A stretch of 54,051 nucleotides of DNA from CAZOKH01 sp964580315 (GCA_964580315.1 CAZOKH010000007.1:1-54051), one strand, 5' to 3'; counted from the first letter of the stretch, positions 31,054 to 39,690 are shown. Numbers and translations are program-made. The notes: generated by a model from the letters alone, not told the origin.

Positions 31054-32091
31054 ATGACCGTCAAAAAAGAAATCTTCGAACAACCGGAAGCCGCTCAACG
31101 TTTACTGGACCAAGAAACTGACAATATCCTGGAGATTGCCAGTTGGCTGCGCGGCAGCTCATATCAATATGCCTTCCTGGCGGCGCGCGGTACCTCAGAC
31201 AACGCCGGGCGATATGCCAATTACCTGTACGGAGCGTTCAACCGCCTGCCGGTGGCGCTGGCCACCCCTTCGCTGTTCAGCCTGTATCAACGCCCGCCGC
31301 TGTTGAAGGGCGCGTTGGTGCTGGGTGTGTCGCAGTCGGGGCAGTCGCCCGACATCGTCAGCGTGCTGGAAGAGGGGCGCAAACAGGGCTGCCCCACGCT
31401 GGCCATCACCAACGACGTGAACTCGCCGCTGGCCAAGGCGGCTGACCGGGTGATCAACGTGCGCGCCGGTGAAGAGCGCGCTGTGGCAGCCACCAAATCG
31501 TACACCGCCCAGTTGATGGCGGTGGCGCTGCTTTCGGCGGCGGTGGCGCAGGACGAAGAACGCCTGCGCGCGCTGCAAGCCGTGCCGGGCTGGATGGCGC
31601 AGGCGCTAAAAACCGATGAATTGATGCACAGCGCCGCCATTCGCTACCGCTACATGGAGCAGTGCGTGGTGCTGGGGCGCGGTTACAACTACGCCACGGC
31701 TTTTGAATGGTCGCTCAAGCTCAAAGAAATGACCTATATCATGGCTGAACCTTACTCCTCGGCAGACTTTTTGCACGGCCCCATCGCGGTCATCGAGCGC
31801 GGCTTCCCAGCCATGGCGGTGGCGCCGCAGGGCGCTGTGTTCGCCGACATGCTCAACCTGCTGCACCTGCTGGCCGACCATCACCAGGCTGAATTGATGG
31901 TGATCTCTGACCAGGCCGAGGCGCTGCGCACCGCGCGCACCCCGGTGGAACTGCCTGCGGGCATTCCCGAATGGCTGACCCCGCTGATCAGCATCATCCC
32001 GGCGCAGTTGTTCGCCTATCACCTGACCTGCGAGAAGGGCTTTGACGCCAACACCCCGCGCGGCTTGAAGAAGGTGACCGAAACGCGTTAA
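31054..32091 (+). CDS. Double-SIS-domain sugar isomerase or deaminase, GlmS C-half/NagB-II-like
   Basis: A 345-residue protein with two SIS domains and no glutaminase domain. FLAARGTSDNAGRYANYL and GVSQSGQSPDIVSVLEEGRKQG form the phosphosugar site of domain 1. GRGYNYATAFEWSLKLKEMTYIMAE and FLHGPIAVIE match the catalytic part of GlmS domain 2, including the conserved Glu in KEMTYIMAE. Proteins of this shape are glucosamine-6-phosphate deaminases (NagB-II) or related keto-aldose isomerases. A GAGAGGAA ribosome-binding site precedes the ATG. Nearby genes give no second amino-sugar enzyme. Confidence 0.85.
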   Translation: MTVKKEIFEQPEAAQRLLDQETDNILEIASWLRGSSYQYAFLAARGTSDNAGRYANYLYGAFNRLPVALATPSLFSLYQRPPLLKGALVLGVSQSGQSPDIVSVLEEGRKQGCPTLAITNDVNSPLAKAADRVINVRAGEERAVAATKSYTAQLMAVALLSAAVAQDEERLRALQAVPGWMAQALKTDELMHSAAIRYRYMEQCVVLGRGYNYATAFEWSLKLKEMTYIMAEPYSSADFLHGPIAVIERGFPAMAVAPQGAVFADMLNLLHLLADHHQAELMVISDQAEALRTARTPVELPAGIPEWLTPLISIIPAQLFAYHLTCEKGFDANTPRGLKKVTETR

Positions 32092-32115
32092 GTTCATCCC
32101 TCACAGGGGATACTG

Positions 32116-33069
32116 ATGGATCATTCTGAACTGTTGGACTGGCTGCTGCAGGGCGACCCGGCCATTCGCTGGCAAACCCTGCGTGACCTGACGGATGCCC
32201 CGCCTCAGCAGGTGGGGCAGGAACGCCAGCGCGTGGCCGTGGATGGCTGGGGCGCGCAGTTTCTGGCGCTGCAAGACGCCGACGGAAAGTGGGGCGGCAA
32301 GGTCTATAACCCCAAGTGGACCTCCACCCACTACACCCTGCTGCTGCTGCGCCAAATGGGCCTGCCGCCGCGCCACCCGCAGGCGCTGCGCGGACTGGAG
32401 CAAATGCTGGCGTACGGCAATTTCAACGATGGGGGTTACAACCTGTGGGTCACGGTGAAGTTCAGCGACATCTGCGTGGACGCCATGCTGCTGATGATGC
32501 TGGTGTATTTTCAACTGGACTGCCCGCAAATCGAAGGACTGATCGATCACACCCTGGCACACCAACTGCCCGACGGCGGCTGGAACTGCAACTGGTTTCG
32601 CGGCGAGAACACCCACAGCTCGTTTCACACCACGCTCAGCGTGCTGGAAGCCTTCTACGAATGTGAGCTTGCCGGGCTGCGTGTGGGCAACATGCAAACC
32701 GCCCGCCGCGCCGGCGAGGAGTTTTTGCTGCAGCACCGCCTGTTCCGCTCGCACCGCACGGGCGCGGTGGTGGATGAGAAGATGCTCAAGTTCAGTTTCC
32801 CCACGCGCTGGCGCTACGACGTGCTGCGCGCGCTGGACTACTTCCAGTGGTGCCGCGCGCCCTACGACGAGCGCATGCAGGACGCGCTGGACCTGCTGCT
32901 GCACAAGCGCCTGCCCGACGGCGCCTGGAAGCTGGAGAACCGCCAAGCCGGCAAGACGTTTTTCGAGATGGAGAAGTTGGGCGCGCCCAGCCGGTGGAAT
33001 ACGCTGCGGGCGCTGCGGGTGTTGCGGTGGGGGGTGGTCAAATGCAGTCCAATCCCACGACTAAAGTAA
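32116..33069 (+). CDS. Alpha-toroid (prenyltransferase/squalene-cyclase repeat) protein
   Basis: A 317-residue helical-repeat protein. QDADGKWGG (about 53-61), FNDGGYNLW, LPDGGWNCNWF and LPDGAWKLE are the QW-like repeats of the terpene-cyclase/prenyltransferase toroid. At about 320 residues it is half the size of a squalene-hopene cyclase. No DxDD protonation motif is seen, so a true cyclase is unlikely; a binding or small-enzyme role is possible. The ATG follows AGGGGA. It begins 24 bases after the SIS gene and is probably co-transcribed. Confidence 0.72.
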   Translation: MDHSELLDWLLQGDPAIRWQTLRDLTDAPPQQVGQERQRVAVDGWGAQFLALQDADGKWGGKVYNPKWTSTHYTLLLLRQMGLPPRHPQALRGLEQMLAYGNFNDGGYNLWVTVKFSDICVDAMLLMMLVYFQLDCPQIEGLIDHTLAHQLPDGGWNCNWFRGENTHSSFHTTLSVLEAFYECELAGLRVGNMQTARRAGEEFLLQHRLFRSHRTGAVVDEKMLKFSFPTRWRYDVLRALDYFQWCRAPYDERMQDALDLLLHKRLPDGAWKLENRQAGKTFFEMEKLGAPSRWNTLRALRVLRWGVVKCSPIPRLK

Positions 33070-33161
33070 TAATTTGAAGTTTTACTGAGTTGAGTGACTA
33101 GTTTTATTAATTATCATTTAATATATTTTGATGTATTTTTAGAAATCAATAATATTCCACA

Positions 33162-34130
33162 TTATGATTCAAAATTCTTGCTAATTCGAATTGCTGAATA
33201 TACAAAATATTGACTTAGTTTTTGAAACTCAAGCAATTCTCCTAATTTGATTTTGTTATTAACGGGAGTACTTCCATGTGCTGTTTTTTTATCTCTTGCT
33301 TCATTCATTTCACGGATTAGTTCAAACAATTTCTTTTTTTGTTTGTATCCAACCATTTCATTAGGGTCTAGCCCTATTGACAATAATCGGGAAAATAATT
33401 TTCTATCATCTTTTGGTGGTTCACCAATAATTGCCTCCACTGCTTTGAAGGAATTAAGTAGTGCCGTTTCAAATCTACTGAATTCAGCGAAGGTTTTTGG
33501 ATAATCTTCATAATGATCAAGAATATTATCTAGATTTTCTGAATTTACATAATAATTTTCTTGGCTTATACAAAAAAATCTAACAGCATTTCGCAATTTG
33601 TCATCTTTATATAGTACGGGCGTTATATCCCAAGCGTGTTCGTAATACCTTTCGTAAAAAACAGGTGATATTCCAAAGGTAGTTATTGGATAAGAAGTAA
33701 CTCTATCGTTAGATTCTCTTTTTTCCTCAAAATTTATAAGAACTTCCCCATCAATAAAATCCTTTCTTTCCAATTGAACATGGGGTATCCTAAAAACAGA
33801 GGGATTATATTCATCGAGGTATGGACCACAAAACAAACGCATTGCCAGTAAGAATGAATCTCCTATCAACATAGCTTTTTCATTTAAACACTCATATTTC
33901 GGAAAATAAAAATAATACATACTTACAGATTGTCTCTTCCCCCATCTAACCTGAATACTAGATATTTTTATACCTAATATTTTCCCCGCGCTTCTCGCAG
34001 ATGCCAATGTATACAGATCCCTACGAGAATTAATTGGAATCCTTCTTGATGGAATGCCAATTTTTAACAACAAGTAGCAAACTTTTTTGTTTTCATCCAA
34101 GTTGGAAGGATCTATTTTTATTCCTTGCAA
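33162..34130 (-). CDS. HEPN-superfamily protein, candidate RNase or defence component
   Basis: A 322-residue protein with very AT-rich coding. The C-terminal third is helical and contains RFETALLNSFKAVEAIIG, then NEARDKKTAHGS, giving Arg279-x5-His285. This is the R-x4-6-H motif that forms the active site of HEPN ribonucleases. The N-terminal two thirds (with FYFPKYECLNEKAMLIGDSF and TTFGISPVFYERYYEHAWDITP) match nothing I recognise and could be a sensor. HEPN proteins act in toxin-antitoxin and abortive-infection systems; a house-keeping role cannot be excluded. It follows the HhH-like gene by 67 bases on the same strand. Composition unlike all neighbours suggests horizontal transfer. Confidence 0.62.
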   Translation of the reverse strand: MQGIKIDPSNLDENKKVCYLLLKIGIPSRRIPINSRRDLYTLASARSAGKILGIKISSIQVRWGKRQSVSMYYFYFPKYECLNEKAMLIGDSFLLAMRLFCGPYLDEYNPSVFRIPHVQLERKDFIDGEVLINFEEKRESNDRVTSYPITTFGISPVFYERYYEHAWDITPVLYKDDKLRNAVRFFCISQENYYVNSENLDNILDHYEDYPKTFAEFSRFETALLNSFKAVEAIIGEPPKDDRKLFSRLLSIGLDPNEMVGYKQKKKLFELIREMNEARDKKTAHGSTPVNNKIKLGELLEFQKLSQYFVYSAIRISKNFES

Positions 34131-34197
34131 TTTTAACAGTCCATTATTTTTTCTGTATAAAATGAATGTTCAATGGTTCGCTATTCAAATTCATATA

Positions 34198-34710
34198 TTA
34201 TCTTTGGGATTCTTTTGAATATTGCCACAGTGCGCGATCAATTTCACGTATGCTTAGTCCTATTTCAGCCACCAGTTGGCGACAAAATTGGACGTATTGC
34301 CACCAGAAATCAAAATCATATTTTTGCAAGGGTTTTTCTATGCCTACTGACCATAATGTTCGGAAATCAATTATCGGGTAAGGATCAGAGTGTCCAAAAT
34401 GAAGTAGAACTGAGGCAGTAGGCCAACTTACCCCTTTGAGTAAGGTCAATATTTCTATGCGCAACTGTTCATCTGGTGTTGATAGAGCAATGCGAGTGAC
34501 TTCTACTATGAATCCATCTTTATTACTCTTAACAAGTGGTTGGCTGCGCGGTGTTTTCCAATAGCACAAATCCAGAAAGTCTGTCCGGTTAAAAAATCCT
34601 CTTGATCGAACTTTCGGGATAATCTCATTTTCAATTTTTTTATCTTCGTCAATCGGGTACCGTCGAGCCCATTTAATAATTGATTCCTTTTCAAATCTTA
34701 AATCAAACAT
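34198..34710 (-). CDS. HhH/GPD DNA-glycosylase-like protein
   Basis: A 170-residue protein, AT-rich like its neighbour. LTLLKGVSWPTASVLLHF (about 88-105) has the helix-hairpin-helix pattern with Gly-Val at the turn. YPIIDFRTLWSVG follows at the same distance as the catalytic Asp loop of HhH-GPD glycosylases, giving Asp115. The lysine of bifunctional members is not evident. It may recognise modified or damaged DNA. The gene pair is set between unrelated GC-rich genes. The Shine-Dalgarno sequence is poor, and an upstream start was not found. Confidence 0.58.
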   Translation of the reverse strand: MFDLRFEKESIIKWARRYPIDEDKKIENEIIPKVRSRGFFNRTDFLDLCYWKTPRSQPLVKSNKDGFIVEVTRIALSTPDEQLRIEILTLLKGVSWPTASVLLHFGHSDPYPIIDFRTLWSVGIEKPLQKYDFDFWWQYVQFCRQLVAEIGLSIREIDRALWQYSKESQR

Positions 34711-34971
34711 GGCAATTCACCGAATAGAGTTCATAGAAAAAAAATGAAAGTTTATAGGCTAGTAATGCTTCAGATTGTTGAGGCAGAACCCGAAAATAAT
34801 ACTTGCCTTGCTGCCAAGTCAAACCTAATAGGTTTTGAAAATCCTATGGGTGTTTGGGGTATTCCTTCCGCAATTCACCCCGCCTGCTGCTCTTGTCTGC
34901 TTTCCGTTGGGACCAATCTGATATTTCTCCAACTCTCATCATTATATAACACCCCGCAAGCGATGCAACTG

Positions 34972-35116
34972 CCACCCCCTCTTGCATCTCCCCCATTTTC
35001 AAAAGACGGAAAATAGGGGAGAAAAACCTGCTGCTGCAGGGCTCCTGGGGAAGAAAAAACGCATTTTCCTCCCCTAAAATCCGGTTTTTGGATTTTGGGG
35101 GAGGTCAGGAGGGGGT
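34972..35116. repeat. Composite hairpin element, copy a
   Basis: It begins CACCCCCTCTTGCATCTCCC and ends GGGGGAGGTCAGGAGGGGGT. Inside are a first hairpin (CCCCCATTTTC with GGAAAATAGGGG), a CCTGCTGCTGCAGG palindrome and a second hairpin (CCTCCCCTAAAATCC with GGATTTTGGGGGAGG). Its right end overlaps the last codons of the DUF559 gene. The 260 bases upstream (34711-34971) hold no credible gene. Confidence 0.8.
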
Positions 35117-35476
35117 CTCATCATTGCCTTCCAGGATTTCCAGAATCTTCAAGTACACCCCATCCGGGTTTTTCATCACCTCGTCATTCCAGAAGCGCAG
35201 CACGCGGTAGCCTTTGAAGGCGAGAAACGCCGTGCGCCGGGCGTCATAGTCCTGCTGCTCCTGGTGCTGCCCGCCGTCCAGCTCGATCACCAGCCTGAGG
35301 CGCGGGGCGCAGAAATCGACCACATAGGCGCCGATGGCGTGCTGCCGGCGGAAGTGCACATCAGCCAACTGATGCATGCGCAGAATTTGCCACAGCTTGA
35401 TCTCGGCGTCGGTGGGGTTGTGGCGCAACTGTTGGGCGTTGGTGAAGGTTTTGAGGCTGGTTCTGCGGTGTGTCAT
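35105..35476 (-). CDS. DUF559 endonuclease-domain protein
   Basis: A 123-residue protein of the DUF559/VSR-like fold in the PD-(D/E)XK nuclease class. TDAEIKLWQILR supplies Glu25, YVVDFCAPRLRLVIELDGGQH supplies Asp54, Glu65, Asp67 and His71, and the C-terminal part reads GYRVLRFWNDEVMKNP. Family members are small, mostly uncharacterised nucleases that often occur in many genomic copies. The gene is bracketed by composite hairpin elements: its 3' end runs into copy a, and copy b begins 75 bases upstream of its start. A mobile or repeat-associated unit is therefore possible. Confidence 0.88.
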   Translation of the reverse strand: MTHRRTSLKTFTNAQQLRHNPTDAEIKLWQILRMHQLADVHFRRQHAIGAYVVDFCAPRLRLVIELDGGQHQEQQDYDARRTAFLAFKGYRVLRFWNDEVMKNPDGVYLKILEILEGNDETPS

Positions 35477-35550
35477 GTGTCCCCCCTGCCTGTGAAAATG
35501 GAACGAATGGATTTATGGAGACTGGATATATTATTAATCATACACGAAAA

Positions 35551-35676
35551 GCACCCCCTCTTGCTTCTCCCCCATTTTCCGTTTTATGAAAATGGGGGAG
35601 AAACACCCGCAGTTGCAGGACTCCCTCCCAAAAATGCTGTCTTTTGCATTTTGGGGAGGGTTGGGGTGGGGTTTGG
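35551..35676. repeat. Composite hairpin element, copy b
   Basis: It has the same order as copy a. GCACCCCCTCTTGCTTCTCC is followed by hairpin CCCCCATTTTC/GAAAATGGGGG, a CACCCGCAGTTGCAGGACTCC link, and hairpin CCTCCCAAAAATGC/GCATTTTGGGGAGG, ending GGTTGGGGTGGGG. The orientation matches copy a. The gap 35477-35932 contains only this copy and the half copy at 35776. Confidence 0.8.
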
Positions 35677-35775
35677 ACGGAAAGTGGGGAAGAAAACGCG
35701 GCATCGAAGTACAGCCCCGGGCAAAATCAGTGGGTCTCTTTGGCAAACGAAGCAGTTTTTAATCGGTCAGCAGTT

Positions 35776-35848
35776 CACCCCCTCTTATATCTCCCCCATT
35801 TTCAAAAAAACGAAAATAGGGGAGAAACACCTGTCGGTGCAGGTTTCG
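35776..35848. repeat. Composite hairpin element, half copy c
   Basis: Only the left half is present: CACCCCCTCTTATATCTCCC, hairpin CCCCCATTTTC/GAAAATAGGGG and the link AACACCTGTCGGTGCAGGT. The second hairpin is missing, so this is a truncated or minimal form. Confidence 0.7.
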
Positions 35849-35932
35849 ACAGCCCAGAATTTAACGGGTTGTTCTCACATCAACCCATTTCCCCCGTTTC
35901 ACACATTTCGCGTTTTTCGTGGTTGAAATTCG

Positions 35933-36634
35933 TTAAGAAATTCGTTGCAGCAGCGCGGGCAGCTCGCCAAGGTGGGCGATGGCATAGAAGCCCGGTTGAC
36001 CGGCCGGCGGCTGGTCTGCCATTTCATGCTGCCAGGTCAGTTCGTAGGGCACATGCACGGCGCTGGCGCCGATGTGCAGCACGGGCAGCACGTCGGAGCG
36101 CAGCGAGTTGCCGATCATCAAAAATCGTTGGGGGGAAATGCCGTGACGCTGCAGCAGTTGGGCGTAGCGTTCGGGCGTTTTGTCGCTGACAATTTCAACC
36201 TGCCGGAAACAGGCCGCCAGACCGGAGCGTTCGATCTTGCTCTCCTGGTCGAGGATGTCGCCCTTGGTGATCAGCATCAGGGGAAAGCGGCTGGCCAGTT
36301 GCGGCACAACCTGGCTCACGTGCGGCAGCAGTTCCACATCGGCGTTGATCATCTCTTTCGCCCAGCCCACGATCACTTGAATTTCACCGGTGGAGACGCG
36401 CCCCTCGGTCAGTTCCAGGGCGGTTTCGATTAGCGACAGGGTGAAGGCTTTGATGCCGTAGCCGTAGTGCTGCATATTGCGGCTTTCGGTCTGGTAGAGT
36501 CGCTCGTTGATCCAGTCGGGGTCATGATAGTCTGCCAGGAGCTGCGTGAAGCGCTGCTGGACGTCCACATACATTCGTTCAGTGTGCCACAGGGTGTCGT
36601 CGGCGTCAAAGCCAATCAGGTCAAAGGCGGGCAT
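35933..36634 (-). CDS. HAD-superfamily hydrolase
   Basis: A 233-residue phosphatase-type HAD protein. Motif I is FDADDTLWHTE with nucleophile Asp10 and acid Asp12. Motif II is MLITKGD. The motif III Lys lies in SDKTPERYAQLL, and motif IV is MIGNSLRSDVLPVLHIGA. A helical cap lies between motifs I and II (about 18-95). It probably hydrolyses a small phosphate ester in the cytoplasm; the substrate is unknown. It is read away from the copper genes, with hairpin fragments on both sides. Confidence 0.87.
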   Translation of the reverse strand: MPAFDLIGFDADDTLWHTERMYVDVQQRFTQLLADYHDPDWINERLYQTESRNMQHYGYGIKAFTLSLIETALELTEGRVSTGEIQVIVGWAKEMINADVELLPHVSQVVPQLASRFPLMLITKGDILDQESKIERSGLAACFRQVEIVSDKTPERYAQLLQRHGISPQRFLMIGNSLRSDVLPVLHIGASAVHVPYELTWQHEMADQPPAGQPGFYAIAHLGELPALLQRIS

Positions 36635-36689
36635 GGGCTACTCTCCTGGTTCAGGTTGATGCAGGGAATTATATCCTGACCGCGACTTT

Positions 36690-36735
36690 TACCCCCTCGT
36701 ACCTCCCCCATTTTCATCCTGAAAATTGGCGGGAA
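36690..36735. repeat. Composite hairpin element, fragment d
   Basis: ACCCCCTCGTACCTCCCCC and a degenerate hairpin ATTTTCATCCTGAAAAT correspond to the left end of copies a-c. The rest is missing. Confidence 0.55.
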
Positions 36736-36747
36736 CTGATTGTTGTT

Positions 36748-36782
36748 AGACCCTAAAGGTTTATGTGAAACCTTTAGGGTCT
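36748..36782. terminator. Hairpin at the end of copA
   Basis: A perfect 15-bp stem (36748-36762 with 36768-36782) around ATGTG lies seven bases past the copA stop codon. A U-rich run follows only in the plus-strand direction (TATGTTTTTA), so for copA it may work mainly as a 3'-end barrier. Confidence 0.65.
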
Positions 36783-36788
36783 ATGTTT

Positions 36789-39218
36789 TTATTCGATTTT
36801 TTTGCTGCGCAGGCGCAGGCTGTTGCTGACCACGAACACGCTGCTGAAGGCCATGGCTCCGGCAGCCAGCACCGGCACCAGGTAGCCCAGCGCGGCGGCA
36901 GGGATGAGCACCACGTTGTAGAAGAACGCCCAGAACAGGTTTTCTTTAATTGTGCGCAGGGTGGCGCGCGAGAGCTGAATGGCGCGCGGAACGCCGCGTA
37001 GGTCGCCACTGATGAGCACCACCGGGGCGGATGCCATGGCCACATCGGCGCCGGTGCCGATGGCAATGCCCACATCGGCCTGCGCCAGGGCGGGGGCGTC
37101 GTTGACGCCGTCGCCAACCATGGCGGTCACCAGCCCTTTGGCTTGCAACTGCTTCACCTGGGCGGCTTTGTCGCCGGGCAGCACCTCGGCAAATACCTGA
37201 TCAATGCCCACCTGGCGGGCAATGGCTTGCGCGGTTTGCCGGTTGTCACCGGTGAGCATGGCCACTTTGACGCCCATGCTGTGCAGGCGCTGAATGGCTG
37301 CGGCTGAGTCGGGTTTCACCGTGTCGGCAATGGCAATGGCGCCGGCGGCCTGCCCGTTGACGGCCACCAGCACGGTGGTCTTGCCTTCGCTTTGCAAACG
37401 GTCGATGGCCTGGCTGAGGGCGCTGGTGTCGATGCCGCGCTCGTCAAACATGCGCGGGCTGCCCACCAGAACCTGCACGCCGTCCACTTCAGCCTGCACG
37501 CCGTGACCGGCGTCGGCGGTAAAACCGAGCGCCGTCGAGAGTTGCAGCTCGCGGTTGCCGGCTTCAGCCAGCACGGCTTCACCCAGGGGGTGTTCAGAAT
37601 CTTTTTCAACCGAGGCGGCCAGGCGCAGCAATTCGTCCTCACCGGCGGCAAAATCGTTGATCACAATGTCGGTCACGGCGGGCTGCCCGCGGGTGATGGT
37701 GCCGGTTTTGTCGAGCACAACCACCTGCACGCGCCCGGCGCGCTCCAGCACTTCGGAGGACTTCAGTAAAATACCCATCTCGGCGCCCTTGCCGGTGCCC
37801 ACCATCACCGCGGTGGGCGTGGCCAGCCCCATGGCGCACGGGCAGGCGATGACCAGAACCGCCACCATGGTGATCAGCGCGCGGGTGAAGGGGGTGATGT
37901 CGGCATTGACCGGCAGCGGCGGACCCCACAGCATCCACCCGGCGAAGGTCAGCAGGGCAATGGCAATCACTGCCGGGACGAAGATGGCGGAGATTTGATC
38001 AGCCAGCTTTTGAATGGGCGCCTTGGAACCCTGGGCTTCTTCCACCAGGCGGACGATTTGCGCCAGGGCGGTTTCTTTGCCAATTTTGGTGGCTTCAAAT
38101 TTGAAGCTGCCCAACTTGTTGATGGTTGCGCCGATGACGGGTGCACCGGGGCTTTTCTCCACCGGCAGCGATTCACCGGTCAACATCGATTCATCCACCG
38201 AAGAGCGCCCTTCGACCACCACGCCGTCCACGGCGATTTTTTCGCCGGGGCGCACCAGCACCACATCGCCGACCTTCACATCATCGATGGGCACTTCCAG
38301 CTCTTCACCGCCGCGGATGATGCGGGCGGTTTTGGCGCGCAAGCCCATCAGCTTTTTGATGGCTTCACTGGTGCGGCCTTTGGCGCGCGCCTCGAGGAAC
38401 TTGCCGACTTTGATGAGGGTGATGATGGTGGCGGAGGTTTCGAAGTAGGTGTGACCCTCCAGCCAGCCCAGCACCACCGGGATGGAATACAGGTAAGCCA
38501 CGCTGCTGCCCATAGCCACCAGCACGTCCATGTTGGCTGATCCGTTGCGCAGCGATTTGTAGGCGCCCACGTAGTACTGCCAGCCCACGTAGAACTGCAC
38601 CGGGGTGGCCAGGGCGAAAAACAGCCAGTGAATCCACCAGGCGTGGGCGATGCTCATGGGTAGCAGACCGAAGTCGCGTGCCATGGAGAGGACGAACAGC
38701 GGCACGGTGAACAACAGCCCCACTGTCAGCAGGCGGCGCTGCTGGTCGATTTCTTTCTGGCGGGCGACGGCTTCGGCGTCTTCGGCCTCGCCGCCGGTCT
38801 CCAGGGCTTCAAAACCAGCCGAGGCGATGACTTTGCGCAGATCAGCCTGGCTGAGGATGGTGGGGATGTAGCGCACACGGGCGCGCTCGGCGGCAAAACT
38901 GACCTGCGCCTCCAGCACACCTTCCATGACGGACAGGGCTTTTTCCAGGCGGCGGGCGTCGTTGTCGTCGCTCAGGCGTTGAATCATCAGATCGGCTTCA
39001 CCGGCAGCTACGCCGTAGCCGGCGCGTTCGACGCGCGCCACCAGGTCGGGCAGGGCGGCGCGGGCGGGGTCGAACTCCACCGTGGCGCGCTCTGACGACA
39101 GGTTGACGTTGGCGGTGGCAACGCCGTCCACTTTCTTCAGGTTGCGTTCCACCGCTGCCACACAGTTGGCGCAGGTCATGCCGGTGATGGGCAGGGTGAG
39201 CAGTTTGTTGTCAGCCAT
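36789..39218 (-). CDS. copA: Copper-exporting P1B-type ATPase
   Basis: An 809-residue pump. The N-terminal metal-binding domain 1 has GMTCANC (Cys16/Cys19). A second HMA-like domain (about 75-145) has lost both cysteines. Eight membrane helices are predicted, and helix 6 carries the IACPCAMG metal site. The cytoplasmic motifs are TGES (actuator), DKTGT (phosphorylated Asp), SEHPLG and GDGVNDAP. The CPC motif together with the CsoR and CopZ neighbours identifies a Cu(I) exporter. ATG 39218 follows GGAG; the frame is open to 39251. The gene is downstream of csoR and copZ on the same strand, with a repeat element inserted before it. Confidence 0.93.
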   Translation of the reverse strand: MADNKLLTLPITGMTCANCVAAVERNLKKVDGVATANVNLSSERATVEFDPARAALPDLVARVERAGYGVAAGEADLMIQRLSDDNDARRLEKALSVMEGVLEAQVSFAAERARVRYIPTILSQADLRKVIASAGFEALETGGEAEDAEAVARQKEIDQQRRLLTVGLLFTVPLFVLSMARDFGLLPMSIAHAWWIHWLFFALATPVQFYVGWQYYVGAYKSLRNGSANMDVLVAMGSSVAYLYSIPVVLGWLEGHTYFETSATIITLIKVGKFLEARAKGRTSEAIKKLMGLRAKTARIIRGGEELEVPIDDVKVGDVVLVRPGEKIAVDGVVVEGRSSVDESMLTGESLPVEKSPGAPVIGATINKLGSFKFEATKIGKETALAQIVRLVEEAQGSKAPIQKLADQISAIFVPAVIAIALLTFAGWMLWGPPLPVNADITPFTRALITMVAVLVIACPCAMGLATPTAVMVGTGKGAEMGILLKSSEVLERAGRVQVVVLDKTGTITRGQPAVTDIVINDFAAGEDELLRLAASVEKDSEHPLGEAVLAEAGNRELQLSTALGFTADAGHGVQAEVDGVQVLVGSPRMFDERGIDTSALSQAIDRLQSEGKTTVLVAVNGQAAGAIAIADTVKPDSAAAIQRLHSMGVKVAMLTGDNRQTAQAIARQVGIDQVFAEVLPGDKAAQVKQLQAKGLVTAMVGDGVNDAPALAQADVGIAIGTGADVAMASAPVVLISGDLRGVPRAIQLSRATLRTIKENLFWAFFYNVVLIPAAALGYLVPVLAAGAMAFSSVFVVSNSLRLRSKKIE

Positions 39219-39262
39219 AGGGTTGCTCCAAATTCCATAAAATAGTACCAATAATCATTCGG

Positions 39263-39416
39263 GTAGGTTGGGTTGAGAGCGCTGTCATCGAAATAGAAAA
39301 CAATTTTTGCCGCTCGAAACCCAACGTATTGATTTCATTTGACATTGGTGTGTTGGGTTTCAGGCGCTCCAGATGGTGAAATGGCATTGTTCTCATCCGC
39401 CTTCAACCCAACCTAC
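39263..39416. repeat. TTGGGTT-family inverted repeat within the copper operon
   Basis: Perfect 14-bp terminal inverted repeats GTAGGTTGGGTTGA (39263-39276) and TCAACCCAACCTAC (39403-39416) enclose inner copies GAAACCCAACGT and TGTTGGGTTTC. It is about 154 bases long and has no coding potential, like a small non-autonomous palindromic element. It lies between copZ and copA, and might lower or uncouple copA expression. Confidence 0.85.
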
Positions 39417-39460
39417 GATTCATCCGCAACGCCGCTTGCCGAAATGACAAAGGTCTCTTC

Positions 39461-39667
39461 TTATTTTTCAGGCGGGTAGTTAATCTCGTTCAAAGTTGCC
39501 ACAATTTGCTCTTCGCTGGCGGGGGCGCCAAAGGTGACGGTGGCCTGTTTGGTTTCGGCGCTGGCTTCCACGGCGGTCACGCCTTGCAATTCGCTCAGTT
39601 CGCTCTTGATGGTATGCACACAGTGCATGCAATTGATATTCGGAATTTTGTAAGTGACAGTAGTCAT
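39461..39667 (-). CDS. copZ: Copper chaperone, HMA domain
   Basis: A 68-residue single-domain ferredoxin-like fold of normal CopZ length. INCMHCVHTIKSEL supplies the Cu(I)-binding Cys13 and Cys16, and the C-terminal EINYPPE matches the last strand. It would carry Cu(I) in the cytoplasm to CopA and to CsoR. GGAAACC precedes the ATG. It lies 23 bases downstream of csoR. Confidence 0.88.
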   Translation of the reverse strand: MTTVTYKIPNINCMHCVHTIKSELSELQGVTAVEASAETKQATVTFGAPASEEQIVATLNEINYPPEK

Positions 39668-39690
39668 AATTGGGTTTCCTTTAATAAGTT

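Noticed and set aside
34744..35016. Open frame of about 90 codons upstream of the DUF559 gene
   Set aside because: It runs into the hairpin element, has no ribosome-binding site and no recognisable domain.
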